Positions 1 through 7,008 of a stretch of DNA of 8,285 nt are shown one piece after another. The stretch covers positions 1 through 8,285 of the forward strand of contig CADBMA010000106.1 in assembly GCA_902795665.1 (NCBI GenBank), given 5' to 3'. Below the pieces are notes generated by a model, which had not been told where the DNA came from, did no database searches, and saw only the letters and a program-made list of their open reading frames with translations. The number at the start of each line of letters is the position of its first letter. Within the stretch, counting starts at the first letter, position 1. A program made the translations under genes and the position numbers. Source of the DNA: an uncultured Rhodospirillales bacterium (GTDB taxonomy: Bacteria; Pseudomonadota; Alphaproteobacteria; RF32; CAG-239).

Positions 1-627
1 GCAATTATCAACAGCGAAGTGGTAGACACCGGACAGGCCGGCACCGACCTTGCCGTCTCCACCGTCACCTCCCCCGAGGGCGACACCCTTGGCACCACCC
101 TCTCGTACACCTCTTGGATTAAGGTCCGTACCGAAACCAAGGCCGCCTCCGAAAAAACGGTAGAAGTGGTATTGAATGATACTTTGCGTACTAACAAAGG
201 ATATGCTACATCTGCTAACGACATTGATGAACTTCTTGATGCTGAGCATCACTCCACGGGTTATTACCGCACTCAATATTCTTCAGAAAGGTATGATGGT
301 AATGTCACAATTGTGGACTCTGTAATGGAGTACAGGGTAGTCTTGAGAGACTTTGATCTCAATTATATGGTGGTTTATCAGGTGGCGACCTACGATGATG
401 GTTTTTCGCGTCAGCTCATGCCCTATCATCGTCCTGAGGTTGTCCGCTCAAGCGAAGTGACTTGTGAACTGATGGATACCATCATCGAACCAGACGAGGA
501 TACTGGTTATCGACATCAATTCTTTCGCTACAAAATCAGTCACTCTCTGACTGTCAGAATTGCCGGACAAGACTATACCATGCCTAACTACTGCATAGTC
601 AAACAATATGGAGGCATGTTAGACTAG
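1..627 (+). CDS. Unknown protein, 3' part of a gene cut by the window edge
   Basis: The frame is open from base 1 (reading AIINSEVVDTG) to a TAG at 625-627, so this is the C-terminal ~208 residues of a longer protein. A GTG at position 19 could be read as a start, but no ribosome binding site precedes it and the frame is open upstream, so a truncated gene is more likely. I recognise no family. The first ~45 residues are rich in Thr, Ser, Gly and Val (TSPEGDTLGTTLSYTSW) and look like a beta-rich surface or phage-like segment. The rest has alternating hydrophobic and polar stretches (for example YRVVLRDFDLNYMVVYQVAT) with two late Cys residues and no membrane segment. The first ~165 bases are about 60% GC, while the following part is about 40% GC with different codon choice. 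A strong terminator follows 40 nt downstream. Confidence is high that it is coding and nil on function. Confidence 0.6.
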   Translation, partial: AIINSEVVDTGQAGTDLAVSTVTSPEGDTLGTTLSYTSWIKVRTETKAASEKTVEVVLNDTLRTNKGYATSANDIDELLDAEHHSTGYYRTQYSSERYDGNVTIVDSVMEYRVVLRDFDLNYMVVYQVATYDDGFSRQLMPYHRPEVVRSSEVTCELMDTIIEPDEDTGYRHQFFRYKISHSLTVRIAGQDYTMPNYCIVKQYGGMLD

Positions 628-667
628 CCTTTCGTTTTCTGCACACATTTACTTTCTTCATCTGTTT

Positions 668-712
668 CCTCTATTCCTCCCTTTTTTGGGGTAGGAATAG
701 AGGATTTTTTTT
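668..712 (+). terminator. Intrinsic terminator of the left-edge gene
   Basis: Perfect 11-bp arms CCTCTATTCCT (668-678) and AGGAATAGAGG (693-703) can be extended inward by CCC/GGG pairs around a T-rich loop. The hairpin is followed by one A and eight Ts (705-712). It lies 40 nt after the stop at 627 and is a textbook rho-independent terminator for rightward transcription. Confidence 0.9.
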
Positions 713-721
713 CGCCACATC

Positions 722-753
722 AAAAAAAAGCGCAGCCATCAAGCTGCGCTTTT
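722..753 (-). terminator. Intrinsic terminator of the hydrogenase operon
   Basis: The arms GCGCAGC (730-736) and GCTGCGC (743-749) enclose a 6-nt loop and are flanked by A8 on the left and T4 on the right. Read leftward this is a GC hairpin followed by eight Us, starting five bases after the hndD stop codon. Read rightward the U tract is only four long, so it may be a weak second terminator for the left-edge gene. Confidence 0.88.
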
Positions 754-757
754 AATT

Positions 758-2536
758 TTATTCACCCGAAGCTTTATACATCGGCCGCGGCGTATAATGC
801 GTGTGCAGCAAATGATGCGCCTTTTCACCATTCGGCTGCCCGATATACTCCTCATACAAAGTCTTAATCGACTGATTGTGGTGCGACAAACGATTGCTTG
901 CCTGCTCATCTTCAACAAACAAACCACGCGCTCTTTGCGCCCTAATTGCATCGGTAATGCCATTGGGTTTGGCATATTGCGCACCAATCACCCGCGGTTG
1001 CCCACCGCCGGCAACACATCCACCGCGGCAAGCCATAACCTCAACAAAATGATAAGGCAATTCTTCACCATTGGCCTTGGCCTCGCGAATCCGGCTCAAT
1101 ATCTTTTCCACATTGCCAACCCCATGCGCCACTGCAATCCGAACCTCGTGACCATTAATGACCACTTTGGTTTCTTTAATGCCGTTCAAGCCCTCAATAT
1201 CTTTGAATTCCGGCTGTTCCAGTTCTTGTCCGGTAATGTAAAAATATGCCGTACGCAGCGCCGCAGTCATAACCCCGCCGGTGGTGCCGAAAATGGTGCC
1301 GGCGCCGGAATATTCTCCCAGCGGGCTGTCAGCTTCTTCTTCGGCAATGTTACGAAAATCAATCCCCGCCTGTTTTATCATCTTGACCAACTCACGCGTG
1401 GTTAACGATACATCAACATCTTGATAGCCCGATGAACTCATATCTTCACTGCGCGAAATCTCCCATTTTTTGGCGGTGCAAGGCATGACCGAAACCACTC
1501 TTATCTTGGCCGGATCAATACCGGCTTTGTCCGCAAAATAAGTCTTGGCCATGGCACCCACCATCTCGTGCGGAGACTTGCAGGTAGAAAAATTGGGAAT
1601 CATGTCAGCATTAAATTTTTCCAGCATATCAACCCACGCCGGACAACAAGAGGTAAACATCGGCAGGCTCTCCGGCTCTTGCGTAAAGCGGCGGACAAAT
1701 TCAGTAGCCTCCTCAATAATTGTCAAATCGGCGCCAAAATTGGTGTCAAACACTTTGTCAAAGCCCATGCGGCGCAGTGCGGCATAAGTTTTGCCGGTGA
1801 GGTTGCTCCCAAAATCAAAACCAAAATCTTCACCAATGGCAACGCGTACCGCCGGTGCAATCTGCACAATGGTATAAATGTCAGGATTACGCAGCATTTC
1901 CCAAACTTTGGCTGTATCATCATATTCAACAATTGCACCGGTTGGGCAGTGTGCCGAACATTGCCCGCATTTAATGCATGGACTGTCTGCCAAATTGATG
2001 CCGTTCGCCGGCATAATCCGCGTGGCCAGTCCGCGGTTTAAGAAGCTCAATGCCCAAACATCTTGCTGGTTTTGACAGACTTCAACACAGCGACCGCACA
2101 AAATACATTTTGAATTGTCTAAAACCACGGCCTTGGTAGAATCATCAAGATCATAACGCTTGGTCAAATTGGGCAAAGGTGCATCGCAAATATTAAAAGT
2201 ATTGGCCATATCTTGCAGCTCACAAGCACCTGAACGCGCGCATGAAAGGCAAGAATTGGGGTGGTTGCTCAAAATTAACTTCAAAACCATGCGGCGAGTT
2301 TCAAACAACTCGGCATCAGTAGTAACAATCTCCATACCTTCAGCCACCGGAGTGCAGCAAGAACGCATAATCCGCCCGTTAACACGGACAATACACATTC
2401 CGCAACCGGCAGAAGGGTCAACATCTGGGTGATTGCAGAGAGTTGGAATTTCAATCTGAACGCTGCGAGCGGCCTCCAAAATAGAGGTGCCGGCAGCAAC
2501 TTCAACTTCGTGATTGTCAATTTTTATTTTTACCAT
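758..2536 (-). CDS. hndD: [FeFe] hydrogenase catalytic subunit, HndD/HydA-like (group A, multimeric NAD(P)-linked type)
   Basis: This 592-residue catalytic subunit interconverts protons and H2 in the cytoplasm, with electrons from the HndA/HndC diaphorase. All cofactor ligands are visible. The N-terminal [2Fe-2S] domain has C34, C45, C48 and C60. The His-Cys [4Fe-4S] motif has H92, C96, C99 and C105. Two ferredoxin-type [4Fe-4S] clusters use C144, C147, C150, C154 and C187, C190, C193, C197. The H-cluster motifs are TSCCPAW (294-300; C297 proton relay, C298 ligand), MPCTAKKWE (351-359; C353) and MACRGGCVAGGGQP (501-514; C503, C507). The C-terminal small-subunit-like domain (~530-584) is intact, so the enzyme should be active. 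AGGAG at 2545-2549 lies 8 nt before the ATG, which follows the hndC stop by 18 nt. It is more GC-rich than the neighbouring genes. The HydE, HydF and HydG maturases it needs are not in this window. The family is certain; physiological direction and pyridine nucleotide are not. Confidence 0.96.
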   Translation of the reverse strand: MVKIKIDNHEVEVAAGTSILEAARSVQIEIPTLCNHPDVDPSAGCGMCIVRVNGRIMRSCCTPVAEGMEIVTTDAELFETRRMVLKLILSNHPNSCLSCARSGACELQDMANTFNICDAPLPNLTKRYDLDDSTKAVVLDNSKCILCGRCVEVCQNQQDVWALSFLNRGLATRIMPANGINLADSPCIKCGQCSAHCPTGAIVEYDDTAKVWEMLRNPDIYTIVQIAPAVRVAIGEDFGFDFGSNLTGKTYAALRRMGFDKVFDTNFGADLTIIEEATEFVRRFTQEPESLPMFTSCCPAWVDMLEKFNADMIPNFSTCKSPHEMVGAMAKTYFADKAGIDPAKIRVVSVMPCTAKKWEISRSEDMSSSGYQDVDVSLTTRELVKMIKQAGIDFRNIAEEEADSPLGEYSGAGTIFGTTGGVMTAALRTAYFYITGQELEQPEFKDIEGLNGIKETKVVINGHEVRIAVAHGVGNVEKILSRIREAKANGEELPYHFVEVMACRGGCVAGGGQPRVIGAQYAKPNGITDAIRAQRARGLFVEDEQASNRLSHHNQSIKTLYEEYIGQPNGEKAHHLLHTHYTPRPMYKASGE

Positions 2537-2554
2537 AGTTCAAGCTCCTCTAGT

Positions 2555-4225
2555 TTATTTTGCCACTTTTGATTCATACTCTTCGCCAAAAAAGCGCAAG
2601 GTTGAAAGCACCGGATTGGGAGCAGTCTGCCCCAGACCGCATAGAGACGCTTTCTGCATGGCGCTGGCAATTTGACGAAGCTGCTCAATATCTGCTTTAG
2701 TGCCGCGGCCTTTGCTGATTTTTTCAAGCAAAAGCAACATCTGTTTGCCGCCAATACGACAAGGAGCGCACTTTCCGCAAGATTCATCAACCGTAAAATC
2801 AAGATAAAACTTGGCCAAATCAACCATATCAGAGCTTTCATCAATAACAATCATTCCGCCTGAGCCCATAATGGAACCGACTTTTTTAAGTTCTTCGTAG
2901 CACAGCGGCAAGTTAATATATTCAGTCGGTATAACCCCGCCTGAAGGTCCGCCGGTTTGTACCGCTTTGAGTTTTTTACCATTTGGAACGCCGCCGCCTA
3001 TCTCGTTGACAATTTCATTTATGGTGGTTCCCATCGGAACTTCAATCAATCCGGAGTGCTCAACCTGTCCGGTCAAAGCAAAAACTTTTGTACCTTTTGA
3101 TGTTGCCGTACCAAAAGAGGCAAACCAATCAGCCCCCTTGAGGATAATAGATGCAACATTCGCCAAAGTTTCGACATTATTGATACAACTTGGTTTATCC
3201 CACAATCCTTTATCAGTCGGATATGGTGGGCGAGGGCGCGGTGTACCGCGTTTGCCTTCAATAGAGTGGATAAGAGCCGTCTCTTCACCGCAGACAAAAG
3301 CTCCGGCCCCAAGGCGAATATCAATATTAAAGCTAAAATCGGTGCCCATAATATTGTTGCCCAGCAGGCGTGTTTTCTTGCAAGCTTTGATGGCTTTCTC
3401 AATTCGTTCAACCGCCAAAGGATATTCGGCACGTATATAAAACCAACCTTCGGTCGCGCCTATTGCATAAGCTGCAATCATCATACCTTCAATAACGGCG
3501 TGCGGATTAGCTTCCAATATACTGCGATCCATATAAGCTCCGGGATCGCCTTCATCACCGTTACAAATAATAAATTTATCATCTACAGTTTTAACGCGTG
3601 AGGCAAAATCCCACTTGGTGCCGGTAGAAAATCCTGCTCCGCCGCGTCCGCGCAAACCTGATTTTTTAATTTCTTCAATAACTTCTTGCGGTGTCATGGT
3701 TTTTAACACTTTTTCCAAAGCCAAATAACCGCCGGCGGCAATATATTCCTGAATATCTTCCGGATCAAGATGTCCGGCCATTTTCAAAACCACTTTTTCT
3801 TGTTTTTTGAAGAAAGGCAAATCTAATGACAGTACATATTTTTGCAAAAAATCGGGCAAAACAAATTCTTCACCCGCTTCAAGATTAAGCGCCGGAACAA
3901 TATGCTCGGTAACAATAATACGGGCGATTAGCGGCTCAATTCTCTTGTACAGAATGTCTTTCTGCCCCTTAATCTCAACCCGCAGCAAAGGTCCTTGAGC
4001 GCAAAGTCCCATACAGCCGGTGGCAACAATTCGAACTTTGCCCTGCAAATTGTGTTCTTCAATAGCTTTTTGCAATAATTCCAAAATTTCATCACTTCCC
4101 GAAGACTTGCATCCCGTAGAATGACAGCAATAAATATTGCATACAAAACGCTCCAAATCCTGATTTTTATTCTTAGCAATTTCGTGAATATCAAATTTTT
4201 TTTCAATTTCGCTCATATCAGCCAT
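2555..4225 (-). CDS. hndC: NAD(P)H/FMN-binding hydrogenase subunit, HndB-HndC fusion (NuoF-like) lacking the C-terminal ferredoxin domain
   Basis: This 556-residue flavoprotein passes electrons between NAD(P)H and the catalytic subunit. Residues ~25-100 form a thioredoxin-like [2Fe-2S] domain with C34, C39, C71 and C75, equivalent to the separate HndB protein of Desulfovibrio. Residues ~150-440 are the NuoF core: GRGGAGFSTGTKW (193-205) and CNGDEGDPGAYMDR (221-234) for FMN/NADH, GAGAFVCGEETAL (306-318), then an SLBB-type region (~380-435). A [4Fe-4S] site follows with C483, C486, C489 (ESCGKCAPCR) and C529 (SLCGLG). The protein ends at residue 556 just after the NuoF core; the C-terminal 2x[4Fe-4S] ferredoxin-like domain of bifurcating HydB proteins is absent. 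Only 18 nt separate its stop from hndD, so no lost domain is hidden downstream. AAGGAG lies 8 nt before the first ATG, favouring it over Met4. The gap from hndA is 5 nt, indicating translational coupling. Confidence 0.95.
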   Translation of the reverse strand: MADMSEIEKKFDIHEIAKNKNQDLERFVCNIYCCHSTGCKSSGSDEILELLQKAIEEHNLQGKVRIVATGCMGLCAQGPLLRVEIKGQKDILYKRIEPLIARIIVTEHIVPALNLEAGEEFVLPDFLQKYVLSLDLPFFKKQEKVVLKMAGHLDPEDIQEYIAAGGYLALEKVLKTMTPQEVIEEIKKSGLRGRGGAGFSTGTKWDFASRVKTVDDKFIICNGDEGDPGAYMDRSILEANPHAVIEGMMIAAYAIGATEGWFYIRAEYPLAVERIEKAIKACKKTRLLGNNIMGTDFSFNIDIRLGAGAFVCGEETALIHSIEGKRGTPRPRPPYPTDKGLWDKPSCINNVETLANVASIILKGADWFASFGTATSKGTKVFALTGQVEHSGLIEVPMGTTINEIVNEIGGGVPNGKKLKAVQTGGPSGGVIPTEYINLPLCYEELKKVGSIMGSGGMIVIDESSDMVDLAKFYLDFTVDESCGKCAPCRIGGKQMLLLLEKISKGRGTKADIEQLRQIASAMQKASLCGLGQTAPNPVLSTLRFFGEEYESKVAK

Positions 4226-4230
4226 GTGAG

Positions 4231-4713
4231 TTACTCCTTGTCTTCTTCTTCAAACTTTTTGCGCCACTCGGCAATGATATTAGATACATCTCCGGTGGTA
4301 ACGCGTCCATACGTTTTGCCATTGACCACACAAACCGGAGCCAAGCCGCAACAACCGACACAACGCACGCATTGCAAATGAAACATTCGATCCGCAGTGC
4401 TTTCTCCCTCATTAATACCCAGCTGTTTTTTAAATTCTTCTAAAGTTTTATCATTACCTTTAAGATAGCATGCCGTTCCGGTGCAAACCGAAATTACAGC
4501 TTTTCCCGGAGCATCAAGCTTGAAGAAGTTATAGAAAGTAAGAACCTCATAAATGCGAGCCAAAGGAATATTCATTGCCTGAGCCAGTTCCATTGCATCA
4601 TCCCACGGAACATAGCCTTTGATATCTTGCAGCTCATGAAGAGCCATAATTAATGAGCCGCGTTTTTTACGCCATTTGGTCGCAATTTGCATTGCTACGG
4701 AAGTTTCTGCCAT
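4231..4713 (-). CDS. hndA: NuoE-like [2Fe-2S] hydrogenase subunit HndA
   Basis: This 160-residue subunit is the 24-kDa-type partner of the NuoF-like protein and holds one [2Fe-2S] cluster near the FMN. An N-terminal helical region (~10-65, with YVPWDDAMELAQ and IYEVLTFYNFF) precedes a thioredoxin-like fold. The ligands are C77 and C82 in CTGTAC, and C118 and C122 in CVGCCGLAP, giving the family's C-x4-C / C-x3-C pattern. Two extra Cys (C115, C121) flank the second pair. The length is normal for the family. GGGAG at 4720-4724 sits 6 nt before the ATG. It is the first gene of the hndA-hndC-hndD cluster. The 86-nt gap to the upstream synthase gene contains no obvious hairpin, so read-through from that gene is possible. 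The acidic tail (KKFEEEDKE) is unremarkable. Confidence 0.94.
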   Translation of the reverse strand: MAETSVAMQIATKWRKKRGSLIMALHELQDIKGYVPWDDAMELAQAMNIPLARIYEVLTFYNFFKLDAPGKAVISVCTGTACYLKGNDKTLEEFKKQLGINEGESTADRMFHLQCVRCVGCCGLAPVCVVNGKTYGRVTTGDVSNIIAEWRKKFEEEDKE

Positions 4714-4736
4714 ATTATTCTCCCTAAAAGTGATTA

Positions 4737-4742
4737 AGTATA
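4737..4742 (-). promoter_or_regulatory. Possible -10 element for the hydrogenase operon
   Basis: Read leftward, TATACT matches five of six bases of the housekeeping -10 consensus and lies 23 nt upstream of the hndA ATG, just before its ribosome binding site. No good -35 hexamer is found 16-18 nt upstream, so an internal promoter is only a suggestion. The operon may instead be transcribed from the synthase promoter. Confidence 0.3.
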
Positions 4743-4799
4743 GTCGTACAGTATTAAAAAAATGGTTGCGTTACAAGCAAAAAATCTGTTTTTTTAAGA

Positions 4800-6839
4800 C
4801 TAAATATGTCCGGTTTTAAATAACTGATAATATTTATAGATGCTGCCGCCCTCAACATCCCAGCCAAAGTCTTTGTGCATGGCGTTGAATGTCATTTTCA
4901 ATATTTCATCATGATTAAAATAAAAAGTTTCAAGAGCTTTTTCCAGCGTTTCAGTATATGCATTAACATTATTTTTCAGTCTTTGTGCGTCCAGATTTGA
5001 CCCATAAACACGACGTTTATGCGGAGAAAAGAACACTTCAGTACGAAAACCATCAACTCTATCATCAATTGTATCAACCAGTCCGCCGGTAGACATAGCC
5101 ACTGGCAAAGCACCTTTTGCCATAGCTTCCATTTGTGTTAGTCCGCAGGGTTCAAAACGGCATGGCATCATATAAAAATCAGACGCCAACTGTATTGCAT
5201 ATGCAAAATCATCTTGATAACCGCGAAATACAAAAATCCTTTCCCCAAACTCAGGATTGCTTTCTGAAACCTTATCTTTTAAATTAGTCAGGTTTTCAAA
5301 ACACTGTGCATCTCCGGCCCCGCCCAAAATAAAAATCGGCGGTTCAATATTGTGCAACTTGCTGAAATGTTCAACCAAATTAATAATAGACTGCGCGGCA
5401 ACATCATACCCCTTTTGCTCAACCAGACGACTGGTTGCGCAGATTATAGGTGTATTTGCAATGTCTTTAACAGATTGAGAAATATTTTTGAACTTATAAA
5501 TATCGATTAGCGGAATAACTTTTTGCTTAAAATCCTTATTGCGTGCAATCTCCGAGAGCAACCGAATAAATTCTTTTTTATTTTCCAGCTTTCCGTCAAT
5601 ATTGTTTTCATCATAAAAAACAAAGCGGAAAGGATCAAAATAACGATTAATGCTGTCAATTTTTTGCTTATTTGGAGAAATCAAGCTCTTTGAATATCCG
5701 TTAACAATTCCAAAAAAATTGCGGTGATCTTTGCGGATTTTTAAAATATCGCGAAAGTCATACCCAAAATCAAGCTCTTTAGACACTTCTTCCATATAAT
5801 TTTTTGATACGGTAATAACACGATCGGCAAGATGAAAATTGCAAGATGCCTGATTGTAGCAATCATGTACAATCAGCGTATTATTTGCGCGCGGATTGCT
5901 GTTTTTAATGGCTTTAGCATTTTTGAATATCAGACTGCTCAAGTTTTCGTACAAAGAATTTAGCAGTTTTGCAGTATTAGGATAGTCCCAACCTTGATAT
6001 CCCAGATGATGCGCCAGATGAATTACCGGTATTTTTTTTAATTGTTCTACAACTGTCATATCAACCGTTCCGGCTTCTAGCTGTGCCAGTGGAAAATATT
6101 TCAAAAGTCCGGAAATGGCTCCGCTGTGCCAGTCGTTGGCCACCAGCAGATTGGGCATTTTCAAATCACAATTATTTTTCTCAAGCAGATGACGTATAAG
6201 GCAATAAACCGCCTTTGAAAAGAAAGCAAAACGCTCAACTTCATTTATGTTATTAACATTTAACACATAACATCCGTCCTGCGCCGGCGGATTGTCCTTG
6301 TGAGGATTAATTGAAAAAAACCGCTCATTATGCAAAAACACATATTCTACCTTATTAAAGGTACCCTTCCAAACTTCAACGGTGTGTTTGAGCAAAGAGC
6401 TATGATCCCCGATGAAGGGAACTTTTAATGTATCAATTTTGGTTAATTCAATATCATTTTTCTGGGCGCCATGGTATATTTTTCCATCAAAATCAGCAGC
6501 CTTTTTTCCGGTGTTGCCAATATACATCGGAGTTATAATTGTAATCTTATCTTTAGAAGGAGCAAAAACGCTGTTAAAAGATTCAGGTAACTCCGAGGCT
6601 ACCATTCCCAGACCGCCCCATTTCATAAAAGTTGCGGTTTCGGCAGTTATCATCCAAGCGTTAATAGTATCCAGTGTCGGCCAATCTTCTTTGCTAAGGC
6701 ATTGCCGGCGAGCCAAATTTTGTATTTCAGCCAAAATGGGATTATTAACCGCACCAAAAGACATAATGTTTTTCTTCTTGTTAAAATCTTTCGGCAAAGG
6801 TCTATAATTATCAATATTGACACCGTTTTTCAAAATCAT
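4800..6839 (-). CDS. glgA: Glycogen/starch synthase family glycosyltransferase (GT5), long divergent form
   Basis: GT5 glycogen synthases add ADP-glucose units to alpha-1,4-glucan in the cytoplasm. Numbering here starts at the upstream ATG at 6854. Family motifs appear in order: KWGGLGMVASELP (78-90, equivalent of KxGGLxDVxxxLP), ANDWHSG (239-245), HLAHHLGYQG (279-288, equivalent of HNLxYQG), NGYSKS (385-390), SRLVEQKG with R476 and K481 (ADP-glucose phosphate binding), and RFEPCGLTQMEAM (566-578) with the catalytic E-x7-E pair E568/E576, then STGGLVDTI (588-596). It is ~680 residues against ~480 for typical bacterial GlgA, with extra length at the N-terminus and in both halves. The usual Asp of KxGGLxDV is Met84. 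ATGs at 6854, 6845 and 6839 are possible starts; GGAG at 6849-6852 has good spacing only for 6839, which is chosen. No glgB or glgC is in view. The family is firm; the precise acceptor or donor could differ. Confidence 0.85.
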   Translation of the reverse strand: MILKNGVNIDNYRPLPKDFNKKKNIMSFGAVNNPILAEIQNLARRQCLSKEDWPTLDTINAWMITAETATFMKWGGLGMVASELPESFNSVFAPSKDKITIITPMYIGNTGKKAADFDGKIYHGAQKNDIELTKIDTLKVPFIGDHSSLLKHTVEVWKGTFNKVEYVFLHNERFFSINPHKDNPPAQDGCYVLNVNNINEVERFAFFSKAVYCLIRHLLEKNNCDLKMPNLLVANDWHSGAISGLLKYFPLAQLEAGTVDMTVVEQLKKIPVIHLAHHLGYQGWDYPNTAKLLNSLYENLSSLIFKNAKAIKNSNPRANNTLIVHDCYNQASCNFHLADRVITVSKNYMEEVSKELDFGYDFRDILKIRKDHRNFFGIVNGYSKSLISPNKQKIDSINRYFDPFRFVFYDENNIDGKLENKKEFIRLLSEIARNKDFKQKVIPLIDIYKFKNISQSVKDIANTPIICATSRLVEQKGYDVAAQSIINLVEHFSKLHNIEPPIFILGGAGDAQCFENLTNLKDKVSESNPEFGERIFVFRGYQDDFAYAIQLASDFYMMPCRFEPCGLTQMEAMAKGALPVAMSTGGLVDTIDDRVDGFRTEVFFSPHKRRVYGSNLDAQRLKNNVNAYTETLEKALETFYFNHDEILKMTFNAMHKDFGWDVEGGSIYKYYQLFKTGHI

Positions 6840-6848
6840 CCCCATCGT

Positions 6849-6852
6849 CTCC
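6849..6852 (-). promoter_or_regulatory. Ribosome binding site that decides the glgA start
   Basis: Leftward GGAG lies 9 nt before the ATG at 6837-6839 but only 3 nt before the ATG at 6843-6845, and it lies inside the sequence following the ATG at 6852-6854, which has no purine-rich site of its own. This favours the third in-frame ATG. Confidence 0.5.
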
Positions 6853-6873
6853 ATACAAAATAATCAATGGCTT

Positions 6874-6879
6874 ATCATA
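6874..6879 (-). promoter_or_regulatory. Possible -10 element for glgA
   Basis: Leftward TATGAT matches five of six bases of the -10 consensus and is 34 nt upstream of the preferred start. The region 17 nt further upstream (ATTAAT) is a poor -35, so the call is weak. Confidence 0.3.
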
Positions 6880-6887
6880 CGTCTTTA

Positions 6888-6908
6888 GTTTTAATAATTA
6901 ATTAAAAC
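6888..6908. repeat. AT-rich inverted repeat in the glgA/grpE divergent region
   Basis: Perfect 8-bp arms GTTTTAAT (6888-6895) and ATTAAAAC (6901-6908) surround a 5-nt centre. It sits between the presumed glgA and grpE promoters. It could be an operator, or chance in AT-rich DNA. Confidence 0.45.
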
Positions 6909-6929
6909 CGCAAATAAAAACTTACAGTC

Positions 6930-6958
6930 TTGACTTGTTTGGGTTTAGTCACTAAATT
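6930..6958 (+). promoter_or_regulatory. Promoter of grpE
   Basis: TTGACT (6930-6935, five of six matches to the -35 consensus) is followed after exactly 17 nt by TAAATT (6953-6958, four of six matches to -10). This predicts transcription starting near 6965 and a leader of about 45 nt. The -35 reads CTTGACT in context, which shares CTTGA with heat-shock sigma-32 promoters, but no matching heat-shock -10 is evident. A 13-bp palindrome overlaps the spacer and -10. Confidence 0.55.
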
Positions 6959-6996
6959 TTATATAAGTGAAATATATGAGCTTTTATTTCAAAGTT

Positions 6997-7004
6997 AAAG
7001 AGGA
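6997..7004 (+). promoter_or_regulatory. Ribosome binding site that decides the grpE start
   Basis: AAAGAGGA ends 4 nt before the ATG at 7009. The earlier in-frame ATGs at 6967 and 6976 have no comparable site and would add residues foreign to GrpE. Confidence 0.75.
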
Positions 7005-7008
7005 AAAA

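Noticed and set aside
797..1405. 202-codon open frame on the plus strand opposite hndD
   Set aside because: It lies wholly antisense to the H-cluster coding region, shows no family motif, and has no ribosome binding site; it is a shadow of hndD.
2530..2850. 106-codon minus-strand frame overlapping the end of hndC, considered as a lost C-terminal ferredoxin domain reached by frameshift
   Set aside because: Its translation has no C-x2-C-x2-C-x3-C ferredoxin pattern and is an out-of-frame reading of the real hndC end.
2967..3440. 157-codon open frame on the plus strand opposite hndC
   Set aside because: It is antisense to the conserved NuoF core and its Pro/Ser-rich composition mirrors Gly-rich motifs on the other strand.
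6967..7008. N-terminal extension of GrpE from the ATG at 6967
   Set aside because: AAAGAGGA is placed for the ATG at 7009, and the added residues do not resemble GrpE.
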